Part shown: one piece after another, positions 1 to 5,269 of the stretch
Layout of the letters: each line of letters opens with the position of its first letter
Position numbering within the stretch: position 1 is the stretch's first letter
Assembly (NCBI GenBank): GCA_016928125.1
Contig: JAFGLK010000278.1
Location: 1-5,269, forward strand
Length of the DNA: 5,269 nucleotides
From: Anaerolineae bacterium
GTDB taxonomy: Bacteria; Chloroflexota; Anaerolineae; UBA1429
Reading direction: 5' to 3'
Program-made: the position numbers and the translations under genes
Notes under the pieces: generated by a model
Databases searched by the model: none
What the model was told of the DNA's origin: nothing
The model's input: only the letters and a program-made list of their open reading frames with translations

Positions 1-933
1 CAGTTCTTTGAGCCGCTGATCAACATCGGCAACGAATGGCAGGGGGTGCAGAGCGCACTGGCCGGGCTGGAGCGGGTGCTACAGCTGCTCGAGCTACCCG
101 CCGACAGGCCGTCCAACCAGCCGGCTGCAGAGGGCCCCACGCAGCCGGCGATCGCTGCGGCTGACGCCTCGCCGCTGGTGCAGGTAGAACAACTCTCGTT
201 CGGCTATGGCCAAGGACAGCCTGTCCTGTCGGGCATCTCGTTCGCCGCGCAATCTGGCGAGCATCTGGCCATCGTGGGCCGCACCGGCGCGGGCAAGAGC
301 AGCCTCTTTCACCTGCTGGGGGGGCTCTATCAGCCCTGGGAGGGACGTCTCTCCCTGGCGGGCAGGCCGCCTCACGCCATGGACGATCTCGAGCGCAGGG
401 CCATCATCGGCATGGTGCCTCAGGTGGTGCAGCTCTTCAGTGGCAGCGTGCTCGACAATCTCACTCTGGGGGATGCGACTCTGACTGTGGAAGCGGTCGA
501 GCGCGCCGCGGCCATCTCTGGCGCAGAGGCCTTCATCCGCGCGCTGCCTCAGGGCTATGCCACCCCCCTGAGTGCATCAGGGCGGGGCGCCGGTCTGCAG
601 CTTTCCGCTGGTCAGGCGCAACTCCTGGCGCTCACCCGTGCACTGGTGAGCCAACCGCTGATCCTCCTGCTGGACGAGGCGACCTCGGCTGTGGACAGCC
701 AGACCGAGCTGGCCTTCAAGCGCGCCTTGCGCAGTCACCTGCAACAGCGTGCCGGTGTGGTACTCACCATCGCCCATCGGCTCTCGACAGCTCTTGATGC
801 CGATAGGATCCTGGTCCTTGAGGCCGGCCAGATCATCGAGCGAGGCACGCCCGCCGATCTGCTCGCCAGCGGTGGCCGCCTGGCCTCGCTGTGGGAGTTG
901 GAGAACGCCGGCTGGGAGTGGCGCGAGACATAG
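1..933 (+). CDS. ABC exporter, C-terminal fragment (end of membrane domain plus full nucleotide-binding domain)
   Basis: This is the 3' part of an ABC exporter; the frame is open to the first base, so the gene begins outside the window. The 310 visible residues start with FFEPLINIGNEWQG-VQSALAGLERV, the usual end of the sixth membrane helix and the linker of fused membrane-ATPase exporters. A low-complexity Pro/Ala linker (about residues 33-57) follows, then a complete ATPase domain: Walker A GRTGAGKSS (93-101), Q-loop PQ (140-141), signature LSAGQ (201-205), Walker B LILLLDE with catalytic Glu (220-226), D-loop SAVD and H-loop His259 in TIAHRLS. It should hydrolyse ATP at the inner face of the membrane to drive export; the substrate cannot be told. 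LSAGQ replaces LSGGQ, and the following Arg of the usual LSxGQRQ is Ala. Such exporters often work as heterodimers, so the partner may lie upstream. Family call is firm; substrate unknown. Confidence 0.95.
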   Translation, partial: QFFEPLINIGNEWQGVQSALAGLERVLQLLELPADRPSNQPAAEGPTQPAIAAADASPLVQVEQLSFGYGQGQPVLSGISFAAQSGEHLAIVGRTGAGKSSLFHLLGGLYQPWEGRLSLAGRPPHAMDDLERRAIIGMVPQVVQLFSGSVLDNLTLGDATLTVEAVERAAAISGAEAFIRALPQGYATPLSASGRGAGLQLSAGQAQLLALTRALVSQPLILLLDEATSAVDSQTELAFKRALRSHLQQRAGVVLTIAHRLSTALDADRILVLEAGQIIERGTPADLLASGGRLASLWELENAGWEWRET

Positions 934-967
934 CGATCCAGGCAGAGGGCCTGGGAGAGCGTCGCAA

Positions 968-1012
968 GAACACACGCCACACGCTCACGGGATGCACGTG
1001 TGGCGTGTCTTC
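968..1012. terminator. Probable bidirectional terminator hairpin between convergent genes
   Basis: ACACGCCACACG (972-983) and CGTGTGGCGTGT (997-1008) are perfect 12-bp complements around a 13-base loop. After one C-C mismatch the stem continues three more pairs (968-970 with 1010-1012). It lies 34 bases after the exporter stop and 46 bases after the lactonase stop, where two convergent genes need a shared terminator. The 3' flank on each strand is T-rich (TCTTCCTGTT on +, GTTCTTG on -) but has no clean run of T, so termination may be imperfect or partly factor-dependent. Confidence 0.6.
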
Positions 1013-1023
1013 CTGTTCAGATG

Positions 1024-1049
1024 GTGCGGTTCATCAGGGGGAATCGCAC
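1024..1049. repeat. Second small inverted repeat in the convergent gap
   Basis: GTGCGGTT (1024-1031) can pair with AATCGCAC (1042-1049) around a 10-base loop, with one G-U wobble in + strand RNA. In - strand RNA the wobble becomes an A-C mismatch, leaving five solid pairs. It begins 9 bases beyond the lactonase stop and has no T run after it. It may help protect or end the lactonase transcript, but could be chance in GC-rich DNA. Confidence 0.25.
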
Positions 1050-1058
1050 GCCCCGGCC

Positions 1059-2144
1059 CTACCCCATGAACTTGATGCACACTGGCTTGGGGAGTTTGAG
1101 CTCGAATCCGGTGACCTTGAGATGTCCGGTCTCCGCATCGATGTGATAGGTGACGATGTTATCGGTGTTCTGGTTGGCGCACAGTAGCCAGTGGCCCGTG
1201 GGATCGATGCCAAAGTTGCGCGGATGGTCGCCGCGGGTCGACTCATAGCCGATCAGCGAGGGCACGCCCGTCTCCTGGTCCAACGCAAACATGGCCAGCG
1301 AATTGTGATCCCGATTGGTGGAGTAGCAAAAGCGGCCATCGGGTGTCACGTGGATATCGGCGCCGGTGTTGCTCTCCGGCGCGCTGGCGGGAGCCGCGGG
1401 CACATGCGCCACCTCGCTCAACACGCCACGCTCGGCGTCCCAGTCGAACAAGGTCACCGAGGAAATCATCTCATTCACCACGTAGACCCATTGGCCGTTG
1501 GGATGAAAGTCGAGGTGGCGTGGACCAGCGCCCGGTCGGATGCGCGCAAAGGGCATGCGATTGGGCACCAGCTTGCCGCGCTGCAAATCGAGAGCATAGA
1601 TCATCACCCTATCGGTGCCCAGGTCACAGGCCAGGGCGTAGCGATTGGTCGGATCGGGCCAGATCGAGTGGGCATGGGCCTGAGTCTGACGGCGAGGATC
1701 TACCCCCGCTCCCTGAAGCTGATGAAAGTCGCTGGCAGGCGCCAGTCGGCCATCATCCTGCAGCGGGAACAGGCACAGGCTGCCCCCCGAGTAGTTGGTT
1801 GCCATGGCGGCCTGGCCGCTGGCGTCCACGCTCACGTGACAAGGGCCCGCCCCTAGCGTCGATTCCTGATTGAGCAATTCGAGCGCGCCGGTGTCTGGCT
1901 CAATAGCAAAGGCGCTAACAGCGCCTCCTGGGATGCCGCCCCACCTATTGAGGCTGTTGCAGGCGTACAGGTAGCGCTTGCTTGGGTGGATCGCCAGGAA
2001 AGAGGGGCTCTCTACCCAAGGCCCGTGGCCGATCACCGCCAGGTTGCCGCTGGCCATGTCCAATTCGCAGATATAGATGCCTTGGCTCTCGTTGTCCCGT
2101 GTGTAGGTGCCAATGTAGACGAGCATCTTCTCGCTTGGGGTCAT
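1059..2144 (-). CDS. Beta-propeller lactonase, 6-phosphogluconolactonase (YbhE-type) family
   Basis: The 361-residue product matches the seven-bladed propeller lactonase family (PF10282), whose best-known member hydrolyses 6-phosphogluconolactone in the oxidative pentose phosphate pathway. It starts MLVYIGTYT and repeats the blade pattern of HxDP/DP-G-yxyxxN: SFLAIHPSKRYLYACN (48-63), GPCHVSVDASG (100-110), AHAHSIWPDPTNRYALAC (156-173), GPRHLDFHPNGQWVYVVNE (207-225), ADIHVTPDGRFCYSTNRD (262-279) and HPRNFGIDPTGHWLLCANQ (307-325). It closes with PVCIKFM, typical of a full-length protein. No signal peptide is seen, so it is probably cytoplasmic. The start at 2144 is chosen because AGGAGG sits 7 bases upstream; an in-frame ATG at 2192 would add 16 unlike residues and overlap the candidate promoter. 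Family certain; physiological lactone less so, since many paralogues (carboxymuconate cyclase-like) share this fold. It sits 138 bases downstream of the metal-permease gene and may be transcribed separately. Confidence 0.93.
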   Translation of the reverse strand: MTPSEKMLVYIGTYTRDNESQGIYICELDMASGNLAVIGHGPWVESPSFLAIHPSKRYLYACNSLNRWGGIPGGAVSAFAIEPDTGALELLNQESTLGAGPCHVSVDASGQAAMATNYSGGSLCLFPLQDDGRLAPASDFHQLQGAGVDPRRQTQAHAHSIWPDPTNRYALACDLGTDRVMIYALDLQRGKLVPNRMPFARIRPGAGPRHLDFHPNGQWVYVVNEMISSVTLFDWDAERGVLSEVAHVPAAPASAPESNTGADIHVTPDGRFCYSTNRDHNSLAMFALDQETGVPSLIGYESTRGDHPRNFGIDPTGHWLLCANQNTDNIVTYHIDAETGHLKVTGFELKLPKPVCIKFMG

Positions 2145-2151
2145 CTTTCGT

Positions 2152-2157
2152 CCTCCT
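2152..2157 (-). promoter_or_regulatory. Strong ribosome binding site of the lactonase gene
   Basis: The - strand reads AGGAGG here, followed by 7 bases and then the ATG at 2144. This near-perfect Shine-Dalgarno match decides the start against the longer in-frame ATG at 2192. Confidence 0.85.
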
Positions 2158-2190
2158 GACGAGACTGTAGGGTCGCACTGGATCGCCCCC

Positions 2191-2220
2191 ATTCTGCCAC
2201 AAAAAGGGCGTTCGCTTCAA
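2191..2220 (-). promoter_or_regulatory. Candidate promoter of the lactonase gene (extended -10)
   Basis: On the - strand TTGAAG (2215-2220) matches TTGACA at 4 of 6 bases. It is followed, after 18 bases, by CAGAAT (2191-2196), which matches TATAAT at 4 of 6. The -10 is immediately preceded by TGG, an extended -10 (TGn) element, and the spacer has a T5 run. Transcription would begin about 40 bases before the ATG at 2144. This is a by-eye match in GC-rich DNA; it would make the lactonase at least partly independent of the metal-transport operon upstream. Confidence 0.4.
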
Positions 2221-2282
2221 GCTTGCGCGCACATTCGCCCCATGAGACGGTGTAGCAGGCCACATGCCTGATGGGAGGGTGT

Positions 2283-3152
2283 TCAGCCCCTGCCTTCGCG
2301 TCGGCGCGCCCAGGCCAGGCCGCGTTGGGGGGCAAAAAGCAGTGTCAGCACAAAGAGCGCTGTACAGACCAGCACGATGGCCGCGCCCGAGGCCACGTTC
2401 ACATAGTACGAGGTATAGAGGCCTACCACGCCCGATAGCGACCCGATCAATGCGGCCAATGCCATCATACGGCCCAAGCGCCGGGTGAGAAGGTAGGCTG
2501 TGGCCGCCGGCGTGACCAACATGGCCACCATCAGCGCCACGCCCACAGTCTGAAGCGACACTACGACGGTCAGGGCGATGAGCACGAGCAGCAGATCGTT
2601 GAGCAGCCCCGAGGGCAGGCGCAAGGTGACCGCCAACACCGGGTCGAAGGAGAGCAGCAGGAACTCCTTGTAGAAAGCCAGCACCATCAGAAGCACGAGC
2701 CCTCCCAGAACGCCGATCAGGGTCAGATCGCCGGGAGACACCCCCAGTACATCGCCGAAAAGCAAATGGGCCAGATCCACCGCATAGCTGCCCGCCGACG
2801 AGATCAGAGCCACGCCCAAGGCGAACATGCCAGCAAACAGGATGCCGATGGCGGCATCCTCTTTGACTTGAGCGCGCTTGCCGATGGCGCCGATAGCAAG
2901 GGCGGTGAGCACCGCGGTGGCGAGCCCCCACCAGAAGAGGGCGGCACGCGCGCCGCCGCTGATGAGATAGCCCACCGCCACGCCAGGCAAGATGGCATGC
3001 GCGAGCGCATCGCCGAAAAAGGCCATCCCGCGCAATACCACGTAGGTGCCGACTGTGGCGCAGACCACGCCCACCATGATCGCCGCCATCAGGCCGCGCA
3101 CCATGAAGGGGTAGCGCAAAGGCTCCAGCAGCCAGCCGATCGGTCCGCTCAT
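2283..3152 (-). CDS. Metal ABC transporter permease (ABC-3 family; Mn/Zn type)
   Basis: The 289-residue hydrophobic protein is the membrane channel of a ZnuB/MntB/TroC-type importer (PF00950), moving a divalent metal ion from the binding protein into the cytoplasm. It has about eight predicted membrane segments and the family's landmarks: GDALAHAILPGVAVG (47-61), KEDAAIGILFAGMFALGVAL (97-116), HLLFGDVLGVSPGDL (129-143), VGVALMVAMLVTPAATAYLL (203-222, the likely ATPase-contacting and pore region) and SYYVNVASGAAIVL (248-261). Length is normal and the short Arg-rich tail is cytoplasmic. The ATG overlaps the preceding ATPase stop as ATGA, with AAGGA (3159-3163) six bases upstream, so translation is probably coupled. 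It is the last gene of the transporter operon. Which metal it carries cannot be read from the permease alone. Confidence 0.95.
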   Translation of the reverse strand: MSGPIGWLLEPLRYPFMVRGLMAAIMVGVVCATVGTYVVLRGMAFFGDALAHAILPGVAVGYLISGGARAALFWWGLATAVLTALAIGAIGKRAQVKEDAAIGILFAGMFALGVALISSAGSYAVDLAHLLFGDVLGVSPGDLTLIGVLGGLVLLMVLAFYKEFLLLSFDPVLAVTLRLPSGLLNDLLLVLIALTVVVSLQTVGVALMVAMLVTPAATAYLLTRRLGRMMALAALIGSLSGVVGLYTSYYVNVASGAAIVLVCTALFVLTLLFAPQRGLAWARRREGRG

Positions 3153-3961
3153 ATCTCGTCCTTCCCGCAGCCCGTGTCGCCCAGCATCATCAGCCCGGAC
3201 TCGCCCTCTACCATGCGCAGATGCCCCCCGTAGGCAACGTGCAGATGCTCGGCCGACAGCGCATCCTCTGGCGAACCCATGCCGATGAGCCGGCCGTTGA
3301 GGAGCATCACCCGGTCAAAGCGCTCTGCCGCCAGGTTCAGATCGTGGATGGCCACCATGACAGTGACCCGGCGGTCTCGCAGAGTGTTGAGAATCGTGAA
3401 AATCTGTTCTTGCGAGGGTAGATCCAACCCCGTCAAAGGCTCGTCCATCAGCATCAGCTCGGCCTCCTGGGCCAGGGCGCGCGCGATAAACATGCGCTGT
3501 TGCTGTCCGCCCGACAGCTCGCTGATCTGGCGCTCGGCCAGATCGGCCATGCCCACCACGCGAAGGCACTCTCGCACCAGCTCCCAGTCCTTACGGCCCG
3601 GCCGGCGGATCAGCCCCAGTTGGCCGGCGCGGCCCATCATCACCACATCGGCCACCCTAACAGGAAAGCTCCAATCGACCTGGCTGCGCTGCGGCAAGTA
3701 GGCGATGCACCGATGCCCGCCGGGGCCATACCCCGCCACGTACACGTGGCCTGTGGTAGGCTCGAGCACGCCCGCGATGATCTTGAACAGCGTGCTCTTG
3801 CCCGCCCCATTAGGCCCCACCACGGCGACGCGCTCGCCGCTCGTCAGGCGAAACGATACATCCTCCAGCGCGGCGCGCCCGTTGTAGCGCAGCGACAGCC
3901 CCGCCACCTCCAGGATGGGGGCATCGGGGCGATGCTCCACGGGCCGATGTATGAGCGGCAT
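3149..3961 (-). CDS. Metal ABC transporter ATP-binding protein (Mn/Zn type)
   Basis: The 270-residue cytoplasmic ATPase powers the adjacent permease. Its motifs are complete: Walker A GPNGAGKST (49-57), Q-loop PQ (90-91), signature LSGGQ (149-153), Walker B LMLMDEP with catalytic Glu174, D-loop GLD and H-loop His206 in AIHDL. After the Q-loop comes RSQVDWSFP...DVVMMGR (92-111), a pattern I know from ATPases of the Mn/Fe/Zn importers (MntB, SitB, ScaC), which sets it apart from cobalamin, siderophore and amino-acid importers. The start at 3961 is supported by AAAGGAG (3970-3976) eight bases upstream. That site lies within the final codons of the phosphatase gene, whose stop is only 5 bases away. 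The C-terminus overlaps the permease start by 4 bases. Family role is firm; metal identity is inference, with Mn2+ or Zn2+ favoured. Confidence 0.95.
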   Translation of the reverse strand: MPLIHRPVEHRPDAPILEVAGLSLRYNGRAALEDVSFRLTSGERVAVVGPNGAGKSTLFKIIAGVLEPTTGHVYVAGYGPGGHRCIAYLPQRSQVDWSFPVRVADVVMMGRAGQLGLIRRPGRKDWELVRECLRVVGMADLAERQISELSGGQQQRMFIARALAQEAELMLMDEPLTGLDLPSQEQIFTILNTLRDRRVTVMVAIHDLNLAAERFDRVMLLNGRLIGMGSPEDALSAEHLHVAYGGHLRMVEGESGLMMLGDTGCGKDEI

Positions 3962-3966
3962 AGCAC

Positions 3967-4680
3967 CTACTCCTTTGACCTGCTCAGACCGAGATCAGCG
4001 CTCGCCGGGCGTCGCGGCGGCGACGACGGAAGGCGAGGGCCAGGTCCCGGTGATTGCACCTCGACGATCACCGAGAGATGGCTAAGGATGCTGCCGTGGT
4101 GCTGCCAGTGCCCATCGTTCTTTTCCAGCGTGGTGATCGAACAGACCTGAGCATCCAGCCCCTCGGTGTGGCCGCACAGGGCCCGCACTGCCTGTGTGAC
4201 GGTTGCCCCATGGCCTACCAGCACCACGTTGCCGCCCTCACGCGCCTGCAGCTCCGAGAGGAACCGCCTCACGCGAGCGTAGACCTCAACCTCCTCGCTC
4301 GGCTCAGGATAAGTGACCGGCACGGCGGAGCGGTAGCATGGGTCGACGCCGCCCAGAGCGTCCTGGATCTCCGAAAGCGACCAGAGCTGAGGCTTGGCCT
4401 GAAACCATTTCGGATTGAGCCATTCACCCAGCGCTTCCTCCACCCGGAAACGGACGCCGATCTCCTCGAAGATGCCCTGAGCAGTCTGCAGTGCTCGCAA
4501 AAAGGGCGAGCAATAGAGCGCCGTGACCGCTTTGTTCTTGAGCCAGGCGCCGACGTCGCGCGCCTGCCTGAGTCCGTTGTTCGACAAGGGAGGATCATCG
4601 GGCCGTTCGGCCGTCTCTCGCCACGACCGATCCTCGACATCGAGACGCATGCCATGCCTTACCAGGAATAGCTTCTGCAT
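3967..4680 (-). CDS. Histidine phosphatase superfamily protein (phosphoglycerate mutase-like, UBASH3/Sts-like)
   Basis: The 237-residue protein belongs to the phosphoglycerate mutase/histidine phosphatase superfamily (PF00300). It begins MQKLFLVRHGMR: the catalytic RHG is at 8-10 (His9 is the expected phospho-accepting nucleophile) with Arg12 four residues after Arg8. Other landmarks are DPPLSNNGLRQA (29-40), SPFLRALQTA (58-67, phosphate-binding Arg62), VEEALGEW (80-87, likely acid Glu) and VLVGHGATV (153-161, second catalytic His157). Motif order and spacing resemble the UBASH3/Sts phosphatases more than classical mutases, including RVE-x(4)-EW and SLSEIQ-x(5)-VD-x(2)-YR. It is therefore probably a phosphatase of a small or protein substrate, which I cannot name. 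A Pro/Arg/Ser-rich tail (about 209-237) extends past the domain. The start at 4680 has AAGG six bases upstream and puts RHG near the N-terminus; the ATG at 4710 adds ten unlike residues. It lies 61 bases after the binding-protein gene and 5 before the ATPase gene. Confidence 0.88.
   Translation of the reverse strand: MQKLFLVRHGMRLDVEDRSWRETAERPDDPPLSNNGLRQARDVGAWLKNKAVTALYCSPFLRALQTAQGIFEEIGVRFRVEEALGEWLNPKWFQAKPQLWSLSEIQDALGGVDPCYRSAVPVTYPEPSEEVEVYARVRRFLSELQAREGGNVVLVGHGATVTQAVRALCGHTEGLDAQVCSITTLEKNDGHWQHHGSILSHLSVIVEVQSPGPGPRLPSSPPRRPASADLGLSRSKE
3970..3976 (-). promoter_or_regulatory. Ribosome binding site of the ATPase gene, inside the phosphatase gene's 3' end
   Basis: The - strand reads AAAGGAG, 8 bases before the ATG at 3961. 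It overlaps the last codons of the upstream phosphatase gene, so ribosomes finishing that gene stop on top of the next start. This arrangement favours translational coupling of the two genes. Confidence 0.75.
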
Positions 4681-4686
4681 TGTGAT

Positions 4687-4690
4687 CCTT
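4687..4690 (-). promoter_or_regulatory. Ribosome binding site deciding the phosphatase start
   Basis: The - strand reads AAGGATCACA before the ATG at 4680; the AAGG core is 6 bases from the start. This supports 4680 over the in-frame ATG at 4710. The 61-base gap (4681-4741) between this gene and the binding-protein stop holds no obvious terminator, consistent with read-through from the binding-protein gene. Confidence 0.6.
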
Positions 4691-4741
4691 ACTGCGTGAT
4701 GACATCGCACGTTTGAGCCACGCCGGTTCTGGCAGAGCCCC

Positions 4742-5269
4742 TTATTGCGACAAGGCCTTCACGATCTCAAGCGTATTGTACCGCATCAGAGACAGGTAAT
4801 CCGGGGCGGGGCCATGGGGCTCGCTCAGCGAGCCTGTGTAGAGCGGCACCACCTGAACGCCTGTATCGTGGGCGACGCGCTCGGCCAACTGCGGGTTCAC
4901 CGTCCGACCCACGAACACGGCCGACACCCCATACGTGGCGATGGCATCCTCGAGACGAGCTAGATCCCGGGCCGAAGGCTCGGCCAGCGTGCTGGCCCCC
5001 CGAAACAGGGTGCCGACCTGCTCAAAGCCATAGCGCCGCGCAAAGTAGCCAAAGACCTCGTGGTCGGTCACCAGGCGGCGCCTGGTTTGCGGTACCGTCG
5101 AGACCTGCTCTGCGATCCAATCGTCCAGCGCCTCGAGCTCGGTCTGGTAGGCTTGGGCGTTGGCCTGATAGTCGACCGCGTGTTCGGGGTCGAGGGCGCC
5201 CAACGCCTGGGCCATGTTCTCCGTCCAGACCTGTACATTGCGCGGGTCGAACCAGGTGTGCGGGTCCAC
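4742..5269 (-). CDS. Metal ABC transporter substrate-binding protein, C-terminal fragment
   Basis: This is the last 175 residues of a ZnuA/TroA/PsaA-type (cluster A-I, PF01297) metal-binding protein, which captures a divalent ion outside the membrane and delivers it to the permease. The frame runs off the window at its 5' end; the first visible codon is GTG inside VDPHTWFDP, not a start. Family landmarks in fragment numbering: DPHTWFDP (2-9, ligand His4), a helical backbone (about 35-60), VTDHEVFGYFARRYGF (67-82, ligand His70), STLAEPSARDL (93-103, ligand Glu97) and the closing DYLSLMRYNTLEIVKAL (157-173). A His-His-Glu set is like PsaA/MntC-type manganese binders. Where these normally carry Asp (as in TDS of PsaA), this protein reads YTGSLSE, with Gly146; the usual Glu of FxE-TxxNP is also Gly (121). 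Being the operon's first visible gene, its promoter and any metal-responsive operator lie outside the window. Confidence 0.94.
   Translation of the reverse strand: MDPHTWFDPRNVQVWTENMAQALGALDPEHAVDYQANAQAYQTELEALDDWIAEQVSTVPQTRRRLVTDHEVFGYFARRYGFEQVGTLFRGASTLAEPSARDLARLEDAIATYGVSAVFVGRTVNPQLAERVAHDTGVQVVPLYTGSLSEPHGPAPDYLSLMRYNTLEIVKALSQ

Noticed and set aside
46..48. GTG as a start codon of the exporter gene
   Set aside because: The frame is open to base 1 and the preceding residues FFEPLINIGNEWQ match the end of the last membrane helix of ABC exporters, so the gene simply runs in from outside the window.
1191..1856. 221-codon open frame on the + strand opposite the lactonase
   Set aside because: It mirrors the lactonase codons, shows no recognisable domain and has no ribosome site that I can see.
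2145..2192. 16-residue N-terminal extension of the lactonase from the ATG at 2192
   Set aside because: AGGAGG lies ideally ahead of the ATG at 2144, the extension is not family-like, and it overlaps the candidate -10.
2218..2225. 8-bp palindrome CAAGCTTG as an operator
   Set aside because: Too short, with non-symmetric flanks; no second copy seen near the promoter.
2256..2270. Small hairpin CAGGC-cacat-GCCTG after the permease stop as a terminator
   Set aside because: Only five pairs and no T run on the - strand, so it is too weak to call.
1945..2931. 328-codon open frame on the - strand spanning the lactonase-permease gap
   Set aside because: Its product is Arg/His/Gly-rich without a domain, it overlaps two well-supported genes in another frame, and such frames are common in GC-rich DNA.
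3500..4671. Two open frames of about 200 codons (3500-4150 and 4054-4671) on the + strand opposite the ATPase and phosphatase genes
   Set aside because: They are antisense shadows of genes with complete catalytic motifs; composition and motifs do not support real proteins.
4694..4710. Partly symmetric CGTGCGATGTCATCACG in the gap before the phosphatase gene
   Set aside because: The two possible pairings are out of register and only four pairs each; no convincing hairpin or operator.

Overview
This 5.27 kb window is dense, GC-rich bacterial DNA (roughly 60% or more by eye). It holds six protein genes, two of them cut by the window edges, and no RNA gene, mobile element or CRISPR array that I can see. 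GC-rich codon use, strong AGGAGG-type ribosome sites and tightly packed operon spacing fit a free-living bacterium. A Chloroflexota-like or similar GC-rich lineage is possible, but that is a weak guess because no phylogenetic marker is present.

Layout: (1) 1-933, + strand: the C-terminal end of an ABC exporter, comprising the end of the last membrane helix and a complete nucleotide-binding domain. (2) 934-1058: the convergent gap, with a 12-bp perfect inverted repeat that probably acts as a bidirectional terminator. (3) 1059-2144, - strand: a complete seven-bladed beta-propeller lactonase of the 6-phosphogluconolactonase (YbhE-type) family. Its start is fixed by a strong ribosome site, and it has its own candidate extended -10 promoter. 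(4) 2283-5269, - strand: a metal-uptake operon read right to left. The genes are a partial metal-binding periplasmic/lipoprotein subunit, a histidine-phosphatase-superfamily enzyme, an ATPase and a membrane permease.

The three transporter parts together make a cluster A-I (ZnuABC/MntABC/TroABC-type) importer for Mn2+, Zn2+ or a related divalent ion. The ATPase carries the VDWxFP-DVVxMGR pattern that I associate with the Mn/Fe/Zn branch. The phosphatase lies between the binding protein and the ATPase. Five bases separate it from the ATPase gene, whose ribosome site lies inside the phosphatase's last codons. The ATPase and permease genes overlap by the ATGA motif. The four genes are therefore probably co-transcribed and partly translationally coupled.

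Most worth a second look: a phosphatase resembling the UBASH3/Sts branch of the histidine phosphatases, embedded in a metal-import operon; and a binding protein in which the usual fourth metal ligand (Asp) appears to be Gly. I found no clear sign of a wholly new system.
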